Of a stretch of 6,162 bases of DNA, positions 6,150 through 6,162 are shown piece after piece. The notes under the pieces are model-generated. The model saw only the letters and a list, made by a program, of their open reading frames with translations, made no database searches and was not told where the DNA came from. The number at the start of each line of letters is the position of its first letter. Positions within the stretch are counted from its first letter, which is position 1. The DNA comes from Planococcaceae bacterium UBA3370 (lineage in GTDB: Bacteria > Bacillota > Bacilli > Bacillales_A > Planococcaceae). The position numbers were made by a program, and so were the translations under genes. The stretch spans positions 7,035-13,196 of the forward strand of contig DEQI01000205.1 in the NCBI GenBank assembly GCA_002360295.1, in the 5' to 3' direction.

Positions 6150-6162
6150 ACAAACATCACCA

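Overview
This is a low-GC Firmicute chromosome segment. The close match to the Bacillus des-desKR locus, strong AGGAGG-type ribosome binding sites, a T-box leader and a CodY-like box place it in Bacillales. A Lysinibacillus/Solibacillus-type Planococcaceae is my best guess from general character only; the genus cannot be fixed from the sequence alone. There are five protein-coding genes, no RNA genes and no mobile elements. All five genes belong to known families.

Layout: (1) 75-1046, plus strand: a monofunctional proline dehydrogenase with an unusual short hydrophobic, lysine-ended C-terminal tail. (2) 1144-1181: a long hairpin between the convergent proline dehydrogenase and leuA genes. (3) 2762-1191, minus strand: leuA (2-isopropylmalate synthase). 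Its control region at 2763-3163 reads, in order of transcription, CodY-like box, consensus sigma-A promoter, leucine (CUC) T-box leader, terminator/antiterminator, ribosome binding site. (4) 6075-3230, minus strand: fatty-acid desaturase (des), sensor kinase (desK) and response regulator (desR), in the same order as the B. subtilis membrane-fluidity system. An intrinsic terminator separates des from desKR, and the desK and desR frames overlap by 4 bases.

How the genes work together: DesK senses membrane thickness/fluidity and phosphorylates DesR when the membrane becomes ordered in the cold. DesR-P activates des, and Des introduces double bonds into phospholipid acyl chains to restore fluidity. 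The key DesK residues (K10, P148, H188, E289, N293) fall at the same numbers as I remember for B. subtilis DesK. leuA makes the first committed leucine intermediate and appears to be governed both by global nutrient state (CodY) and by uncharged tRNA-Leu (T-box). It stands alone, with no leuBCD next to it. Proline dehydrogenase feeds proline carbon toward glutamate.

I found no undescribed system. The points worth a second look are the two-layer control of a solitary leuA, the tail on proline dehydrogenase, the altered N-terminal 'buoy' of DesK, the des-desKR terminator, and the ambiguous des start.
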